64,000 bases of DNA from Candidatus Caldatribacterium sp. (GCA_028275365.1 JAPWUU010000001.1:38208-102207), one strand, 5' to 3'. Positions 43,353 to 52,734 are shown, numbered from the stretch's first letter. The notes: generated by a model not told the origin, from the letters alone. A program made the numbers and translations.

Positions 43353-44172
43353 CGGTCTGTGTGTCCTCAAAGAAGTACCGAAGGAAAACAGCGAAGAGAA
43401 TCACGCCGCCTCCGAGCAAGGCGAAACGTCCTGGAGACTCTCCAAAGGCAAGGAAGACCCAGAGGGGGTTGAGAACCGGCTCGATCATCGGGATTAAGCT
43501 GGCCTCAAGAGCCCTGACTTTCCGTATGGCCTGAGCGTAGAGAAGATAAGAAAGCCCGATTTGCACTGTTCCGAGGAGCACAAGTCCTGTAAGGCTCCGT
43601 CCACCGGGGAGAGGGCCAAAGCAGAAAGGGAGGCCCGCCAGAGCGGCAAAGAGGTTGCCTACGAACACCGACTGCAAGGGTTCAGCGTCTTTTTGCATCC
43701 GCAAGGTGACGATGAGGAGGGCAAAGGCAACGCCGCTGCCGATGGCCACGAAGTTCCCGAGCATGTTCCCCGGGCTCAATTGGTCAAGGAAAAAGAGCAC
43801 CATTCCGCAAACTACAAGGACCACAGAGAACCAGTCAAAGCGAGAGGGAACCTCGCCAAGGAGCCACTGGCTGAGGAGGGCAACATACACAGGAGCGCCG
43901 TACTGGAGAAGGATAGCATTGGCAGCGGTAGTGAGTTTGTTGGCAAGAACAAAGAGCACCACCGTTGCCGCGTAAGCAAGGCCCCCAAGAACCTCAAGAC
44001 GGGTGAGGCGGAGGCGGGGGCGAAAAAAGCACAGGAGAAATCCACAGGCGATGGCACTCCGGACTCCGGCAATCGCCACGGGATTCCAGGTTACGAGTTT
44101 GATGAGAAGGCCACCGAGACTCCAGAACAGGGCAGCGGCAAGGAGGTAGACAATGGCCCGTTTCCGCGACAT
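43297..44172 (-). CDS. EamA-family (DMT) transporter
   Basis: This 291-residue protein has ten hydrophobic helices in two EamA repeats, the drug/metabolite transporter type. The first repeat starts LLAAALFWSLGGLLIKL with NPVAIAGVRSAIA, and the second ends ALEASLIPMIEPVLNPLWVFLAFGE. The substrate is unknown; family members export amino acids or metabolites. It is the last gene of the minus-strand operon that includes the ABC importer and UroD genes. Confidence 0.9.
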   Translation of the reverse strand: MSRKRAIVYLLAAALFWSLGGLLIKLVTWNPVAIAGVRSAIACGFLLCFFRPRLRLTRLEVLGGLAYAATVVLFVLANKLTTAANAILLQYGAPVYVALLSQWLLGEVPSRFDWFSVVLVVCGMVLFFLDQLSPGNMLGNFVAIGSGVAFALLIVTLRMQKDAEPLQSVFVGNLFAALAGLPFCFGPLPGGRSLTGLVLLGTVQIGLSYLLYAQAIRKVRALEASLIPMIEPVLNPLWVFLAFGESPGRFALLGGGVILFAVFLRYFFEDTQTVIPQGGQPGSPQGDSSPR

Positions 44173-44196
44173 GTCCAGGCCCCCGGGTTTTTCCAG

Positions 44197-45192
44197 TTAT
44201 CGATGGGCTTCGCGCTGCTTCTTCTCTATGTACATGCTGGAGAGCACCGAGAAGAGTATCACGAGCCCAAAGACCACGTAGGTCCAGAAGTACGGGATGC
44301 GCATCACCACAAGCCCGTTCTCGATGACCGAGATGGTGAGAGCGCCGATGAAAATCCCCACCATGCTCCCCACACCACCCCGGAGTGATGTACCTCCCAC
44401 GACACTGGCCGCCACGGCTTTCAGCTCCCAGCCTTCTCCTGCCCGGGAGGTGAAACAGGCGGTGCGGGCAATCTGAGCGCAGGCCACAAACCCACAGAGG
44501 ACCCCCACAATCATGAAACAGACCGTCTTCACAAGGTCCGTGTTGATCCCCATGGCCCGGGCGGCATCCCGGTTGTCTCCGGTAGCGTAAATCCAGTTCC
44601 CGAAGCGGTGGTAGTGGAGGAGAATGCCGAGGAAAACGGCAAAGACGATGAACCAGAATGCCTGAGCGGGGAAGACGCCCCCAATTCTTCCCGTGAAGAA
44701 GGGGAGGAAGTACCGGGAAGGAACTGTGGAAACGTCACAACCCTTTTGTTCCCCACCCGAGAAAAGCAAAGCCAGTCCTCGCCACATCATCATGGTCCCG
44801 AGGGTGGTGACGAAGGAGGGTATCTGGGCGCGAACGGTGATGAGGCCGTTGATGATTCCCAAAGCAGCGCCCACGAGGATGGTGGTGAGGGCGACGAAGA
44901 AGAGAGGAACCTGAGCCTCAAAAAGCCGCAAAAACACAAAGGAACAGAAGACGAGGATGGACCCAACAGAGAGGTCGAACTCCCCGCAGACCATGAGCAG
45001 TCCCACTCCCAGAGCGATGATACTGAATTCTGACCCCAGGGAGAGGAGGACCTTGAGGTTGTCGGGGTCCACGAAGCGGTGCTCAGGAGAGAGAATGGCA
45101 AACCCGAGAACCAGCACCACAAGCACAATGAGAACGCTTGAGGAACGAGAAAGCAGCAATTTCCGTCCAAGGCTCATTCTTCCGTCATTCAT
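44197..45192 (-). CDS. Ribose-type ABC importer permease, copy A
   Basis: This 331-residue permease of the RbsC/XylH class has eight to ten membrane helices. Characteristic segments are GVGLLMVCGEFDLSVGSIL, ALGIINGLITVRAQIPSFVTTLGTMM and VGGTSLRGGVGSMVGIFIGAL. It shares long near-identical DNA stretches with copy B (45986-46954). Two different permease genes flank one ATPase gene, suggesting a heterodimeric channel. ATG 45192 is used; ATG 45177 is an alternative. Confidence 0.93.
   Translation of the reverse strand: MNDGRMSLGRKLLLSRSSSVLIVLVVLVLGFAILSPEHRFVDPDNLKVLLSLGSEFSIIALGVGLLMVCGEFDLSVGSILVFCSFVFLRLFEAQVPLFFVALTTILVGAALGIINGLITVRAQIPSFVTTLGTMMMWRGLALLFSGGEQKGCDVSTVPSRYFLPFFTGRIGGVFPAQAFWFIVFAVFLGILLHYHRFGNWIYATGDNRDAARAMGINTDLVKTVCFMIVGVLCGFVACAQIARTACFTSRAGEGWELKAVAASVVGGTSLRGGVGSMVGIFIGALTISVIENGLVVMRIPYFWTYVVFGLVILFSVLSSMYIEKKQREAHR
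44525..44633. repeat. 109-bp block identical to 46302-46410
   Basis: This block inside permease copy A is base-for-base identical with 46302-46410 in copy B, in the same orientation. A second nearly identical block of about 43 bp lies around 44361-44403 and 46139-46181. The rest of the two genes is much more diverged. Confidence 0.85.
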
Positions 45193-45216
45193 CCTTCCAC
45201 GACCCCTTTCCGGTGG

Positions 45217-45969
45217 TTATTCGGCAAAGGCACTTTTGATGACGAGCTGAGAGAGTTCCTCGGGAGAAGTGTCTTTCTTCTTCACATCGGCCATTTTCTT
45301 GCCCCGGGCCATGACCACAAAGCGCTCGGCGATGTCATAGGCGTGGTAGAGGTTGTGGGTGATGAAGATAACCGAAATTCCCTCACGCTGCAGCTGGCGG
45401 ACGAACTCGAGAACCTCTTCAACCTCTTTCACAGAGAGCGCCACCGTGGGTTCGTCCAGAATCACAAGTTTGGCCTTGAAGTGAAGGGCCCGGGCGATGG
45501 CTACACCCTGCCTTTCGCCTCCGGAGAGCGTAACCACAGGAAGGTCTGGAGAGCGCAACCGGAGACCAAGATTTGCCAGGGCCTTCATACTCTCTTCGTT
45601 CATGACCTTCCGGTCGATGATACCCCAGCGTCTTACTGGCTCTCGACCCATGAAGATGTTCCGGGCAATGCTCAGGTTCGGCGCCAGAGCCTGTTCCTGG
45701 TAGACCGTTTCGATGCCAAGTTTTCGGGCATCCCGGGGGGAAGAAATCCGCACTTTCTGGCCTTCGAAGTAAATCTCTCCCTGGTCGGCTTGATGGTACC
45801 CGGAGAGGATTTTGATGAGCGTGGACTTCCCTGCACCGTTGTCTCCGATGAGCCCCACCGTTTCTCCCCGGTAGACCTCAAAGTCCACTCCTCGGAGGGC
45901 GTACACCCGGCCGAACCACTTGTGGATGTTCACCATCCGCACCAGGGGTTCACCATTCTGTCTCTCCAT
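45217..45969 (-). CDS. Ribose-type ABC importer ATPase, single domain
   Basis: This is a 250-residue ABC ATPase: Walker A GDNGAGKST, signature LSGGERQG, Walker B LVILDEPTVALS and switch THNL. Most ribose-class importers use a double-length RbsA; this one has a single nucleotide-binding domain, like FrcA-type ATPases, so it must dimerise. ATG 45969 is preceded by GGGAGAG. It lies between the two permease genes with short gaps. Confidence 0.93.
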   Translation of the reverse strand: MERQNGEPLVRMVNIHKWFGRVYALRGVDFEVYRGETVGLIGDNGAGKSTLIKILSGYHQADQGEIYFEGQKVRISSPRDARKLGIETVYQEQALAPNLSIARNIFMGREPVRRWGIIDRKVMNEESMKALANLGLRLRSPDLPVVTLSGGERQGVAIARALHFKAKLVILDEPTVALSVKEVEEVLEFVRQLQREGISVIFITHNLYHAYDIAERFVVMARGKKMADVKKKDTSPEELSQLVIKSAFAE

Positions 45970-45985
45970 ATCCGTCTCTCCCTTG

Positions 45986-46954
45986 TTATCGTGTTTTCCG
46001 TTCCACGTAACTGTTGAGCACCACAAAGAGGATGGTGGCAATGCCGATGAAAGCACTGATGCCGAACACCGGAACACGCAGGAGGATGAGGCCGTTGTCG
46101 AGGATGGGAATGGTGAGGGCTCCGAGGACAATCCCTGGCATGCTCCCCACACCACCCCGGAGTGATGTACCCCCCACGACACAGGCAGCGATGGCCCGGA
46201 GTTCAAAACCGATACCCTGGGTGGCGGCGAAAGAACCGATGCGTACGGCCTGCATGCAGGCAGAAAACCCACAGAGGACCCCCACAATCATGAAACAGGC
46301 GGTCTTCACAAGGTCCGTGTTGATCCCCATGGCCCGGGCGGCATCCCGGTTGTCTCCGGTAGCGTAAATCCAGTTCCCGAAGCGGTGGTAGTGGAGGAGA
46401 ATGCCGAGGATAACAGCAAAAAGCGCAAACCACAGCGCCTGGACCGGGAAAAAGGACCCCACCGTTCCGGCAAAGGTGCGTTCAAAGAGGGACCCAGAAG
46501 GGACAAGATTACGGATGCCTGCAGGCATCATCTTGGACCAGATATAGAGCACCCCTCGCCAGAACATCATGGTTCCCAAAGTGGTGATAAAGGAGGGCAT
46601 CTTCGTCTTCACCGTGATGAGGCCGTTGAGGAGTCCAAGGAGTGCTCCCACCCCAAGGGCAGCCCAGAAAGCCCAGAAAGGTGCAAACCCACGGTAGAGC
46701 AGGCGAACGAAGACATAGGAACAGAAAGGAAGGACTGAGCTCACAGAGAGGTCGAATTCTCCGCAGATCATGAGCACCCCAACACCCAGGGCAACGACAC
46801 CAAGGTCGGGGAAGAGTTTTCCTAAGGCAGCGAGGTTCCTCCGGTCGACGAAGAGGTAATTGGGAGTCAGGAGGGAGAAGAACATCACAAGACCGATGAA
46901 GACGAGGAAAGTATTGGCTGCCCGATACCGCAGGAAGTTTCGAACCCACTCCAT
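45986..46954 (-). CDS. Ribose-type ABC importer permease, copy B
   Basis: This 322-residue permease is paralogous to copy A, with the same motifs VGVLMICGEFDLSVSSVL, GLLNGLITVKTKMPSFITTL and VGGTSLRGGVGSMPGIVLGAL. A 109-base block in the middle (46302-46410) is identical to copy A. AGGAGG lies ten bases before the ATG. It follows a hairpin after the binding-protein gene. Confidence 0.93.
   Translation of the reverse strand: MEWVRNFLRYRAANTFLVFIGLVMFFSLLTPNYLFVDRRNLAALGKLFPDLGVVALGVGVLMICGEFDLSVSSVLPFCSYVFVRLLYRGFAPFWAFWAALGVGALLGLLNGLITVKTKMPSFITTLGTMMFWRGVLYIWSKMMPAGIRNLVPSGSLFERTFAGTVGSFFPVQALWFALFAVILGILLHYHRFGNWIYATGDNRDAARAMGINTDLVKTACFMIVGVLCGFSACMQAVRIGSFAATQGIGFELRAIAACVVGGTSLRGGVGSMPGIVLGALTIPILDNGLILLRVPVFGISAFIGIATILFVVLNSYVERKTR
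46302..46410. repeat. 109-bp block identical to 44525-44633
   Basis: This is the partner copy within permease B, encoding the segment around IYATGDNRDAARAMGINTDL. Both copies lie in coding sequence and keep the frame. Confidence 0.85.
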
Positions 46955-46972
46955 CTTCTTTCATCCTCCTGC

Positions 46973-47000
46973 AAAAAGCCCCCGGTTGCCCGGGGGCTTT
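46973..47000 (-). terminator. Hairpin with T-run after the binding-protein gene
   Basis: An 11-bp perfect stem (46975-46985 with 46990-47000) and a 4-base loop are followed on the minus strand by a run of Ts. It lies between the binding-protein gene and permease B and should reduce read-through into the permeases. Confidence 0.8.
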
Positions 47001-47005
47001 GGGTT

Positions 47006-47989
47006 TTAGCGGATGTGCTCCGGAGAGAGCTTCTCGATGAGGGCAATCTTCTCCGGGGAGTCCACAAGATACCCACCGGTGTCGATGTTGGGGGTGAAGC
47101 CGTATTTGTTATAGAGGTAGAGGACGTAGACGGCAAAGTACCCCTGGAGGTACTGCTGCTGGTCAATGGTGGCGGTGACGTACCCCTCTTTGATGCCGGC
47201 GAGGGTGTCAGGGGTGGTGTCAAAGCCACCGGCAATGATTTCTCCAGGCTGCTTCCCTGCTGCCTTTAACGAAGCAGTGAGGCGATCCGTGCAGATACCG
47301 CCAAGACCAATGAGGAAAGTCGTCTCGGGGTGGGCAAGGAGGTAGGCTGTCTCCCGGGCTTCCACGGTGGTCATCTCAAGACCACCAGCATCGATGATCT
47401 CGTAAGAAGTGATACCGTACTCTTTCATGGCCTCAAGGATACCGCTGGCGCGGATTTTGGCGTAGTTTGCTCCGGGAACCTCAGCAGCCATGGCTACGTG
47501 GGCCTTGGAGAGGTCAATACCCTTGGCTTTTGCCTCGTCAAAGAGCCGACGGGCCAGTCGGTAGGCTGCGGCTTTCTCGCTCTGGCCGATGTAGCAGAGG
47601 CGAGGATTGCCTACAGCGCCCTCGGAATCATCGTTGTTCATGCCGATGACCGGGATACCCTACTCGAGAGCCCTTTTCACCGGTTCATCCCAGGCGGTAT
47701 CGTCGTTGATGACGAGAGCGATGCCGTTCGGCTTCATGGCCACTGCTTCTTCGAAACGCTTGAGCTGCAGCGTCAGATCGCCACCACAGAGGTCAATGTC
47801 CACTTTGCAGCCGAGTTCCTTTGCGGCGTCCATAGCGCCTTTCTGCACCACAGCCCAGAAGGGGTCATCGCCTCCATGGGTGACGAGACGGAAGTACATG
47901 CCTTCTGCCGGTTTTTTCTCCTGGGCAAAAGCCAGCGTACCCACAAGGACCACAGAGACAAAAAGCACCATAAAGAGATTCCGTCGCAT
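47006..47989 (-). pseudogene. Ribose-type sugar-binding protein interrupted by in-frame TAG
   Basis: The gene encodes a periplasmic sugar-binding protein of the RbsB class: signal peptide MRRNLFMVLFVSVVLVGTLAFA, then THGGDDPFWAVVQKGAMDAA and LKRFEEAVAMKPNGIALVIND. After VKRALE a TAG (47662-47660) interrupts the frame, which continues in the same frame with GIPVIGMNNDDSEGA to the natural end PEHIR. No other defect is seen in about 326 codons. It may be a nonsense mutation, an assembly error or a read-through site. ATG 47989 has GGGAGGG seven bases upstream. The importer would lack its binding protein if the stop is real and not suppressed. Confidence 0.85.
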
Positions 47990-48063
47990 ACTCATCCCTC
48001 CCATCGAAGGTTTTTGAGTGTACCTCATGAGGTTTTGCATACAAAAGAGCCTTCCTTCTTTTC

Positions 48064-49176
48064 TCACCCCCTTTGACTTCCGTAACGGATTGCCTCCTCA
48101 TACATGGCTACGATGTTCTCTGGGGGAACATCGGGCTGGATATTGTGCACCGCACAGAGCACATATCCTCCTCCAGGGGCAAGCTCGTCAATGCGCCTTC
48201 GTACCTCTTCACGAACCGCATCGGGAGTTCCGTAGGGAAGGGTCCATTGCGTATCGATGCCACCCCAGAAGGATAGAACATCCCCAAAGTGCTTCTTGAG
48301 CCACCCCGGGTCCATTCCCGAAGCGCTCACCTGGACCGGGTTGAGGATATCGACGCCAATCTCTACGAGGTCCTCAAGGAAAGGCGTGACGGCACCGCAG
48401 GAGTGGTAGAAGAGAAAAGCCCGGGTGTGCTTTTTGATGGCTTCGTAGAGTCTTTTTTGTCTTGGTTTTACGTACTTTCGGTACATCTCGAGAGACAGTA
48501 AAGGTCCACGCTGCGTGGCGAGGTCGTCCCCCACGAGAACGACATCCACAAGATCTCCCACTTCTCTGAGAAGGAGCTCGAACTGCTGCAGTTCAAAGTC
48601 GAGCACTATGTCCATAATGGCGCAGGCAAGGCCAGGTTGCAGAGCAAGGTCGGTCATGAACTGGGCAAAGCCCCGGAGATACCAGGAAAACTCAAAGCAT
48701 GAACCGATACAGTTGACGATAACCGCTTTGCCTTCCTTTTTTCGGGCTGCAACCTGAGCTCGAAGACCTTCCGGAAGACGGGGTGGGGGAGGGTTATAGT
48801 GCCTCAGTTCTTCCAAAGAGGTAATATGGGCGAGGGGATGGGCGACCATGTCGAAATAGTATCCGGTGAAGCGGCGCTGGACCCCCCAGCAATCCTCCCA
48901 GAGTGATCCTTCCTGGTCCGTGGACCATACCTCCCTGGGAACAAGGTCATACACGTACCGCGTGTCTATGGCAAAATGCTCCAGGATATCCTCAGCAGGC
49001 TGGGCAAGGTACTGGATACGGTCAACAAGAATGTCTTCACAGGGGGTTCCCAGGAAAGAGCAGAGCGCACGGTGCACCTTCAGAGTCATTCCGGTAACCA
49101 CGCCCCCAAGATCCAGGGGCACTCTATCTGGCTCCCTGTGGCGCAGTGCCGTATTCAAGCGCTCTGCGGAGGTCAT
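48064..49176 (-). CDS. Uroporphyrinogen decarboxylase-family protein (methyltransferase-like) A
   Basis: This 370-residue UroD-family protein starts with the typical TSAERLNTALRHREPDRVPLDLGG. Relatives include corrinoid:CoM or tetrahydrofolate methyltransferases (MtaA, CmuA) rather than true HemE. A zinc-site-like FYHSCGAVTPFLEDLVEIG is near residue 260, and NPVQVSASGMDP follows. It leads the minus-strand operon with the sugar ABC importer. A second, longer UroD-family gene is divergent from it. The actual substrate is unknown. Confidence 0.85.
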   Translation of the reverse strand: MTSAERLNTALRHREPDRVPLDLGGVVTGMTLKVHRALCSFLGTPCEDILVDRIQYLAQPAEDILEHFAIDTRYVYDLVPREVWSTDQEGSLWEDCWGVQRRFTGYYFDMVAHPLAHITSLEELRHYNPPPPRLPEGLRAQVAARKKEGKAVIVNCIGSCFEFSWYLRGFAQFMTDLALQPGLACAIMDIVLDFELQQFELLLREVGDLVDVVLVGDDLATQRGPLLSLEMYRKYVKPRQKRLYEAIKKHTRAFLFYHSCGAVTPFLEDLVEIGVDILNPVQVSASGMDPGWLKKHFGDVLSFWGGIDTQWTLPYGTPDAVREEVRRRIDELAPGGGYVLCAVHNIQPDVPPENIVAMYEEAIRYGSQRG

Positions 49177-49197
49177 TCCCCTCCTCCTTCAAAAGAT

Positions 49198-49246
49198 ATT
49201 ATATCTGAAAGAAAGTCCTGCGTACAGTGTTTTTCTCGGGTATAAT
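49198..49246. promoter_or_regulatory. Divergent promoters of the two UroD-family genes
   Basis: Perfect -10 sequences lie on both strands: TATAAT at 49203-49198 for the minus-strand operon and TATAAT at 49241-49246 for the plus strand. Both have weak -35 regions. They lie 43 bases apart, so one regulator could control both. Confidence 0.6.
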
Positions 49247-49273
49247 TGGTTGGGATGGGAGGTGACATGCTGC

Positions 49274-50569
49274 GTGACCGACCAGACAGTGGCTTCGCTG
49301 TACCGGGTATCATTCCGAAGCGAGGAAATTCAGGTGACCCCGAAGGAACGGGAAATCCTCCGGGCTCTGGCCCGCAGGGTTCGGGAGCTCTCGGAACTCC
49401 CGGAGCAGGAGGAGAAACGCAGACTCTGGTACCGCCACAACGCCCTTGAGCGAACCCGCCCGGTAATCTTCTGTGATCCTGAAAACGGCTGGAACGAAAT
49501 CATCCCACCCCAGAGCCTGCAGTGTGAGGGGAGGCTTGCCCGCCACTGGGAGATGTGGCTTCGGAAAGAAATCTTCTGGGGAGAGTCCATGGGGGACGAT
49601 AAAGTAATTGAGCCCTACTTCGACGTTCCCTATATGTACGAGGAAACCGGCTGGGGTCTTGAGGAAAGAATCGTGAAGGTGGAAGCCTGGGGCTCATACC
49701 GCTGGGACCCCCCGCTCAAGGATTACCGGGACATGGAGAAACTCCGCTTTCCCGAAATCCACATCGATGAGGAGGCCAGTGAGAAACTCCTCAACCTTGC
49801 CCAGGAGGTTTTCGGGGACATCCTCATCGTCCGGAGGAAGACTGTCTGGTGGTGGACGCTGGGTATGACCTGGACCCTGGTGAACCTGCGGGGGCTGGAA
49901 CAGATCATGCTTGATATGTACGACCATCCCCGGGAACTCCACGAGCTCATGGCCTTCCTCCGGGATGGGCACCTGAGAAAGCTCGATTTCCTCGAGCAAC
50001 ACAACCTCCTCTCCCTGAATAACGACGGAACGTACGTGGGCTCAGGAGGCTTTGGATACACCACAGAACTCCCCCAGAAGGACTTCGACGGGGTGCACGT
50101 GCGCACCATCGACATGTGGGGGTTTGCCGAGAGCCAGGAGACCTGTTACGTTTCTCCCGAGATGTTCGAAGAGTTCATTTTCCCCTACCAGTACGCTATC
50201 CTTGAGCGCTTTGGTCTCAACTGCTACGGGTGCTGTGAACCGTTGCACTCCCGCTGGCACGTGGTGAAGCGGTTCCCCAGCCTTCGGCGGGTTTCCGTTT
50301 CCCCCTGGGCAGACCTCAGGAAAATGGCGGAGTACCTGGGGAGAGAGTACATCTACTCCATGAAGCCGAGTCCCTCCGACCTTGCGGTTCCGCGCATTGA
50401 TGAAGAGCACATCCGGAAGAAACTCCGTGAAGCCCTGGAAATCACCAAAGATTGCTGTGTGGAAGTCATCATGAAGGACAACCACACAATCGGCGGCAAT
50501 CCGGAGAACGTCATTGCCTGGTGCCGGATAGCAAAAGAAGAGGCGGAGAGGGTTGCCTCTTCCCGGTGA
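49274..50569 (+). CDS. Uroporphyrinogen decarboxylase-family protein B
   Basis: This protein of about 431 residues is a longer UroD-family member. Recognisable parts are NDGTYVGSGGFGYTTELP, a cysteine-rich NCYGCCEPLHSRW that probably binds zinc, and VSVSPWADLRKMAEYLG. GTG 49274 is favoured by the promoter position; GTG 49262 is an alternative. It resembles UroD-like proteins that accompany sugar ABC importers in fermentative thermophiles. It is probably not a heme enzyme, as no other heme genes are near. Transketolase follows after 48 bases. Confidence 0.8.
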   Translation: MTDQTVASLYRVSFRSEEIQVTPKEREILRALARRVRELSELPEQEEKRRLWYRHNALERTRPVIFCDPENGWNEIIPPQSLQCEGRLARHWEMWLRKEIFWGESMGDDKVIEPYFDVPYMYEETGWGLEERIVKVEAWGSYRWDPPLKDYRDMEKLRFPEIHIDEEASEKLLNLAQEVFGDILIVRRKTVWWWTLGMTWTLVNLRGLEQIMLDMYDHPRELHELMAFLRDGHLRKLDFLEQHNLLSLNNDGTYVGSGGFGYTTELPQKDFDGVHVRTIDMWGFAESQETCYVSPEMFEEFIFPYQYAILERFGLNCYGCCEPLHSRWHVVKRFPSLRRVSVSPWADLRKMAEYLGREYIYSMKPSPSDLAVPRIDEEHIRKKLREALEITKDCCVEVIMKDNHTIGGNPENVIAWCRIAKEEAERVASSR

Positions 50570-50574
50570 CTCGT

Positions 50575-50589
50575 CCTCTATAATAGAGG
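50575..50589. promoter_or_regulatory. Inverted repeat centred on a -10 box before tkt
   Basis: A 7-bp perfect inverted repeat (50575-50581 with 50583-50589) encloses TATAAT (50579-50584), 29 bases before the transketolase start. It could be an operator on a -10, or a chance palindrome; the -35 is weak. Confidence 0.4.
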
Positions 50590-50617
50590 GGATAACTGGA
50601 AAAGGGGTGAAGAAGAG

Positions 50618-52669
50618 ATGGGAGCATCGTTAGAGCAACTTGCGGTCAACACCATTCGCATGCTGGCTCTGGATGCCATCCAGAGAGCAAAGTCCGGGCA
50701 TCCAGGTCTTCCGCTTGGGGCCGCACCCATTGGGTATGTTCTCTTCCGACGGTTTCTCAAGCACAGCCCGAAAAACCCTCAGTGGTTCAACCGGGACCGT
50801 TTTATTCTCTCTGCTGGTCATGGGTCGGCCATGCTCTACGCCCTGCTGTACCTCTGTGGGTACGAAAAGATGAGCCTTGAAGAGCTCAGGAATTTCCGCC
50901 AGTGGGGAAGCCACACGCCTGGGCATCCAGAACGGTGCGTGGGGTGCGGCATAGAGACCACTACCGGGCCTCTGGGACAGGGGTTTGCCACCGGAGTCGG
51001 TGTGGCCATTGCCGAGGCGCATCTTGCTGCACGTTTCAACCGTCCTGGCTTTCCCGTCATCGACCACTACACCTATGCGCTGGTGAGCGATGGCGACCTT
51101 ATGGAGGGTGTGGCCTACGAAGCTGCGTCTTTAGCAGGACATCTGAAGCTTGGGAAACTCATTTACCTCTACGATAACAACCACATCAGTCTCTCGGGGG
51201 AGACGCGTATCTGCTTTACCGAGGACGTGAAGGCCCGTTTTCTTGCTCTGGGGTGGCAGGTCCTTGAGGTTGAGGACGGGAACGACCTTGCCGCTTTAAG
51301 CCGGGCTATTGAAGAGGCCAGGAGAGACACCGAACACCCCTCGCTCATCATGGTGACGACGCACATCGGGTATGGAAGCCCAAAGCAGGACACCTTTGAG
51401 GTCCACGGTGCTCCCCTGAAGCCAGAAGAGGCTGTGGCAACCAAGAAGTTCTTTGGCTGGCCTCTTGAGCCTGAATTCTACGTCCCCGAAGAGGTCCTCG
51501 CTCACATGCGGGAGGTTGTCCGTGAGGGAGAAGAAAAGGAGCGGGAATGGCAAAGGCTCTTTGAGGCCTATTCCCGGGAGTATCCGAAAGAGGCGGGAGC
51601 CCTCAGGATGATGATGGAGGGGAAGCTCCCACCAGACTGGGATAAGGATTTGCCGGTGTTTGAGCCGGGTGCTGGGCCGGTGGCTACCCGCTCTGTGGGT
51701 GGGAAGATCCTGAACATCCTGGCTGACCGGATTCCTGGCCTCATCGGGGGTTCTGCGGATCTTGACCCCTCCACCAATACCGTTTTGAAAGGCAAGGGGA
51801 GCTTCCAGGCGCCTGCGTCCGTACCCTCCGGGACCCAGGGACTTGTCGATGGACCCATCGGGTACGAGGGCCGGAACATCGCCTTTGGTGTGCGAGAACA
51901 CGCCATGGGAGCCATCCTGAATGGTATGGCTATCCATGGGGGGCTCATCCCCTTTGGGGCAACCTTTTTCGTGTTCTCCGACTACATGCGTCCTGCGGTG
52001 CGCATTGCGGCCCTCTCCCATTGCAAGGTCATTTACGTGTGGACCCATGACTCGGTGGGTGTGGGAGAAGATGGTCCCACACACCAGCCGGTGGAACACC
52101 TCATGAGTTTTCGGGTTATGCCGAACATAGTGTGCATTCGCCCTGCCGACGCCAATGAAACCCGGGAGGCCTGGAAGGTAGCCATTGAGCGGCAGGGAGG
52201 GCCGGTAGCACTCATCCTCACGCGGCAGAACGTTCCGGTCATCGACCAGAGCAAGTTCGGGAAAGCCGAGGGCCTGAGGAAGGGAGCGTATATCCTGGCC
52301 GACAACTCCCAGGGCAATCCGGAGCTCATCCTCATCGCTTCGGGTTCTGAAGTCCACGTGGCCCTTGAGGCTTATGAGAAACTCGCTCAGGAAGGCGTAA
52401 AGGTGAGGGTTGTGAGCATGCCCTCTTTTGAGCTTTTCGAGGAACAACCGAAGAGCTACCAGGAGGAGATCCTCCCTCCCGGCGTGAAGAAGCGGATTGC
52501 CATCGAGGCTGGAGCAACCCTGGGGTGGTACAGGTATGTCGGGACGGAAGGAGAGGTCATCGGCATCGACTGCTTTGGCGCCTCGGCACCTGGGAAAACC
52601 GTGCTTGAGAAGCTTGGTATCAGCGTGGAGAATCTCCTTGCAAGGGCTAAGGCTATGCTTTCCCGGTGA
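50618..52669 (+). CDS. tkt: Transketolase
   Basis: This is a full-length, 683-residue transketolase, which moves two-carbon units between sugar phosphates with thiamine diphosphate. [18 protein letters not shown], the thiamine motif [20 protein letters not shown] (about 155), and [19 protein letters not shown] near 480 are the classic signatures. It is not split as in many archaea and some thermophiles. It links the HPS/PHI pair, Rpe and sugar kinases to glycolysis. A hairpin covers its stop codon, followed by the PPi-phosphofructokinase gene. Confidence 0.97.
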   Translation: MGASLEQLAVNTIRMLALDAIQRAKSGHPGLPLGAAPIGYVLFRRFLKHSPKNPQWFNRDRFILSAGHGSAMLYALLYLCGYEKMSLEELRNFRQWGSHTPGHPERCVGCGIETTTGPLGQGFATGVGVAIAEAHLAARFNRPGFPVIDHYTYALVSDGDLMEGVAYEAASLAGHLKLGKLIYLYDNNHISLSGETRICFTEDVKARFLALGWQVLEVEDGNDLAALSRAIEEARRDTEHPSLIMVTTHIGYGSPKQDTFEVHGAPLKPEEAVATKKFFGWPLEPEFYVPEEVLAHMREVVREGEEKEREWQRLFEAYSREYPKEAGALRMMMEGKLPPDWDKDLPVFEPGAGPVATRSVGGKILNILADRIPGLIGGSADLDPSTNTVLKGKGSFQAPASVPSGTQGLVDGPIGYEGRNIAFGVREHAMGAILNGMAIHGGLIPFGATFFVFSDYMRPAVRIAALSHCKVIYVWTHDSVGVGEDGPTHQPVEHLMSFRVMPNIVCIRPADANETREAWKVAIERQGGPVALILTRQNVPVIDQSKFGKAEGLRKGAYILADNSQGNPELILIASGSEVHVALEAYEKLAQEGVKVRVVSMPSFELFEEQPKSYQEEILPPGVKKRIAIEAGATLGWYRYVGTEGEVIGIDCFGASAPGKTVLEKLGISVENLLARAKAMLSR

Positions 52670-52700
52670 GGTTTTTCCGTTGACCTCACCGGGCTTTTCT
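52662..52700 (+). terminator. Terminator-like hairpin after tkt
   Basis: An 11-bp stem (52662-52672 with 52683-52693) with a 10-base loop includes the tkt stop codon and is followed by a short T-rich run. Strength is uncertain because the T-run is interrupted. Confidence 0.55.
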
Positions 52701-52734
52701 GCTAATTTTCTTGCCGAAAGGGAGGATGTGGTGT

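Noticed and set aside
47660-47662. TAG read as pyrrolysine
   Set aside because: Binding proteins do not contain pyrrolysine, TAG ends other intact genes in the window, and no Pyl genes are present here.
48064-50569. Heme biosynthesis by HemE
   Set aside because: Both UroD-like proteins lack convincing HemE context, differ in length and sit with a sugar importer and no heme genes.
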